Origin: Tillus elongatus
Taxonomy: Eukaryota; Arthropoda; Insecta; Coleoptera; Cleridae
Direction: 5' to 3'
Assembly (NCBI GenBank): GCA_964006375.1
Contig: OZ023267.1
Coordinates: 32,421,266-32,485,265, forward strand
DNA: 64,000 bases
A program made the position numbers and the translations under genes. The notes under the pieces are model-generated. The model ran no database searches. It was not told the DNA's origin and saw only the letters and a program-made list of their open reading frames with translations. Of this stretch, positions 61,578 through 64,000 are shown piece by piece (position 1 is the stretch's first letter; every line of letters starts with the position of its first letter).

Positions 61578-62344
61578 GGTGTTTCCAAATTGATGCGAAA
61601 AATTTTACAGGGTGATTCTTTGGCGAAAAATAAGGGGTGTCATTTCATTAAGTTTCTCTTGAAACCCTTCTCCTCCAAGTTACAGCCCTTTGAAATTTTT
61701 GAAACTAATTTTTAAACAACGAATATTAAAATAAGTAAATAAACAATTAATACTATATATCTTCCAATTTTTTTTAAAACTCAAACTCAATTTTTTATAC
61801 TGTTTCTTTACCGAAATTTTATTAGCTGCGTTATGTTATGGAGTTCTTAGAATCACTCCCTGTGTAGCAATAAAAGTTCTAACGTCTAACGTCCCAAGGC
61901 GTGATAAATAATGATATTTATTGATTCTTGCTGTGGCATTGACATTTACGTAAAGACCCTCATAAAATAAATTTGTGGGAAATGACTAGTTTATAATTCC
62001 TAAAAGATCTAAGTAAATTCTTACAGAAGACTCCTTTCTGATTTCTAAAAGTTTCACTTCAGAGTGGCAAAAGATTTACGACACACTTATTATAATTTCT
62101 TAACCCTTTGTTTCCTTTTCATATCGACAAAATTCGAGATTTATACACTACGTAAAATAACGGGGTAAAAATACAATGCATTTACACTAGTGTGCTCGCT
62201 CTCGCTCACATCTTTGGGAATGTAGGATACTATCGATCGACTGTCCAGTTTAAAATAACTGAAGCAGTTATTTTCAACGGTTATTATTAAATAACGTTAA
62301 CGGCTTCAACTGTTAACAGAAAATAACTGTTTTTCCCATCACTA
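60806..62344. mobile_element. hAT-like non-autonomous transposon with 8-bp target duplication
   Basis: A 1539-bp insertion with ends tagtgatggg and cccatcacta. It is flanked by perfect 8-bp duplications tatcatac (60798-60805 and 62345-62352). TIRs like TAGTGATGGG and an 8-bp duplication are diagnostic of hAT elements. The sub-terminal sequence is also partly inverted (gttatttaactgtcagctat versus aactgttaacagaaaataac). No transposase frame is recognised. Inside, a ~40-bp segment tgtgctcgctctcgct..gtaggat occurs twice (61077 and 62190), and an (AT)n tract at 61516-61572 precedes acagggtgtttccaaattga, possibly another nested repeat. Confidence 0.85.
61516..61572. repeat. (AT)n microsatellite
   Basis: About 57-bp AT run within the hAT-like element. 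Confidence 0.97.
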
Positions 62345-62652
62345 TATCATACCGATAACTCAAAAAATAACGTACCTTGCTTTTGCAAGTGGCTTGGACA
62401 AGCTCGTTAGCCAGGAAAGTCGGACTAAGCTTTCCGGGAAAATTGTGGGTTTTCTCTCGAAAAAAAAATATTTATCTCAAAGAATAAACAAGCTATGGTA
62501 ACCATAATCCCTAGGTTGGTTTACGATATAAAAAGTAAACTACATACCGAAATTTAGATTTCTATGTTACAAGAAAAAAAAGTTTTAAAAAAATATTTGG
62601 TGCCAGATCATTTCTATGAAAATTCACTACCATAACGCACTTGCTGCGTTCA
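62345..62652 (-). repeat. Family 1 repeat, right half after the hAT insertion
   Basis: Continues the copy begun at 60682: accgataactcaaaaaataa, gccaggaaagtcgga, a truncated B block, then ggtgccagatcatttctatg and the terminal cactaccataacgcacttgc at 62627-62646. It mirrors the beginning of the copy at 26591 (aatgatctggcacaaaa). Confidence 0.75.
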
Positions 62653-64000
62653 GACTTTTTATCTTCTCAATTGATTATCATCATTGCAACATTCTTGTTT
62701 TAACTTGTAGAGTAATCATCTAGCTATCATTAAAAGCTTCTACAAAATCTCTACTGAAAAATATACCACTTTAACCTGCATTTTAAATTATTGATCATTA
62801 GAGGGTTTTCTTTAACGTAAAAGTTGGGAACTACTTTAAAAGGAAGGTCGTGGCAAGCCATAGAATTTTTAAATAGACAATTGAGATCTATTTTAAATGA
62901 GGTGTCACAAGCCCCGTACTTTCTATTTAAAAATTTGGGGGCAGCTAATACTGTCACTTGACTGAGGTTATATGTAGGGGTAAAGTTTTTACTTTGCAGG
63001 ATGTCAACTTTCGATCTTAAAATGTCCTGTTTTGGAATTTTTAATAAATATGCAGGATAATTGATATACGGAGTTTATTCCGTTTGGCTGTTTCACACTG
63101 TATAAAGAAAAGAAGATGGGTGGACGTAATTTAAAAATAAAACGTTGAGGAGGACAGCACCCCAAAATGAGAAAAATTCAGAAAACCATTTTCATTAAAG
63201 GACTTTTGTATTTACTTCCTCATGTAAAATTTAATAATGTTTAAGTTGTATATAATCAAACTTAACTTTTAGCATTAGCAACTTTAAAAAGTATATATAG
63301 TCAGTTTGCTTATCAGGTACGTCCAGACTACAACTGTTTACTAGTGTATTAATAAAGCTCGCATTGGCCAGTAGGGACTGAGAGCAGAGGCAGTAAATGT
63401 TTGCTGTAAAGTAGGTGAGTTTGTAGGTGAGCTTAGAAATGATCAATCCAATCCACTTTCAATTAACTGGGATTACTTGTTATCCAATCGGCTAGGGGCA
63501 GCAAAGCAAAGGGCTCCCATGACAATGCTAACTTCTAAAGGAGCCGTCCGACGTCTTATAAAGGAATTCCGGGTTGAGTGGTGCGCCCTCTCAAGCTCTA
63601 TTGTATGAGGGCCGCCAGCAAACTTTGCTTAACTCCAGACAACACGAGATGTATCACTGTCACATAAGATTTACTGTTATAAGGAGGCACTTGTTTACTT
63701 ATTTATTCAAGACAGTACATATCATCGTGCGCATACAATGTATTATTAGTTGCTGCAGAAGATATAAGCTCGCTTCCGTTATTGTGAAAATAGAAGAAAA
63801 CTGTACGGTTATTATTCCCTTCACGGATCATTTGTTCTTTTCGTTGGAGATAACAACTATTGTTATAAAATATATTAATTTAGCAGATTACTAAAGGAGG
63901 AACATATAATAGGAACCAGTGTATCTGGGAACAATGCCGTAAAATATACATATTGGGCACATAGTCTATAAGATTCTGGACCCCAAAACCACTACCTAAC
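62653..64000. other. Unassigned DNA to the window end
   Basis: A minus-strand frame at 62957-62751 (opening MTVLAAPKFLNRKYGACDTS) and a plus-strand frame at 63574-63894 were inspected and not recognised. Base composition at 63450-63680 is less AT-rich, but there is no convincing exon or element signature. Confidence 0.4.

Noticed and set aside
62751..62957. 68-codon minus-strand frame opening MTVLAAPKFLNRKYGACDTS
   Set aside because: Looks protein-like in composition, but I could not place it in any family and saw no supporting exon or element structure.

Overview
The window looks like AT-rich, repeat-dense nuclear DNA of an arthropod, most likely an insect. The basis is the mix of elements: Jockey-, CR1-, RTE-, RNase H-bearing and R2/R4-like non-LTR retrotransposons, Penelope-like GIY-YIG remnants, tRNA-derived SINEs, Tc1/mariner and hAT transposons, and very many (AT)n tracts. 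No intact host gene was recognised. Almost every reading frame that resembles a known protein belongs to a decayed mobile element with stops and frameshifts, and most other long frames lie in (AT)n or repeat DNA. The species cannot be named from this sequence.

Layout. 1-7.0 kb: the end of an (AT)n-bearing repeat (family 1), a 5'-truncated Jockey-like element (about 400-2420), a tRNA-Leu-like sequence (3143-3223), a family 1 module (3490-3801), and a hairpin (foldback) element split by a 5'-truncated RTE with a 30-bp target duplication. 8-20 kb: a minus-strand non-LTR element ending in (TAA)n, a Penelope-like scrap, a SINE scrap, a nearly full-length but broken non-LTR element (11.59-14.72 kb), a minus-strand CR1/Jockey-like fragment (16.08-17.35 kb) and a tRNA-like sequence with a long (ATT)n tail. 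20.6-24.5 kb: a decayed coiled-coil / Cys-rich / PHD-finger element surrounded by TTACCGAAATGA-type repeats and hit by a 56-bp poly(A) retroposon with a perfect 12-bp target duplication, then an R2/R4-like fragment. 25-36.4 kb: several family 1 copies, a mariner fragment interrupted by a SINE, a 546-bp tandem duplication and a Jockey-like fragment.

38-45.2 kb: a Penelope-like 3' end, a SINE between two (AT)n tracts, and a near-perfect inverted repeat of 4.9 kb (40231-45152) with (AT)n at its centre. 46.4-48.6 kb: a tandem satellite of about 175 bp split by an RNase H-bearing retroelement fragment with a 71-bp target duplication. 49.8-53.9 kb: two long family 1 copies, one split by a second copy of the 11.6-14.7 kb retroelement, and a hAT C-terminal fragment. 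54.1-60.4 kb: two SINEs, a complete-length Tc1/mariner element with ~465-bp terminal inverted repeats, another family 1 copy and a degenerate tandem array. 60.7-62.7 kb: a family 1 copy split by a hAT-like non-autonomous element with an 8-bp target duplication. The last 1.3 kb holds nothing recognised.

There is no operon-like or pathway organisation. What can be read is the order of events: family 1 copies and satellites are old hosts, and LINEs, SINEs and DNA transposons landed inside them. The items most worth follow-up are the giant palindrome, the long-TIR mariner with DD41D spacing, the 71-bp target duplication in the satellite, and the coiled-coil/PHD element with its repeat-studded flanks. 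All positions were read by eye, so boundaries without a visible target duplication are approximate.
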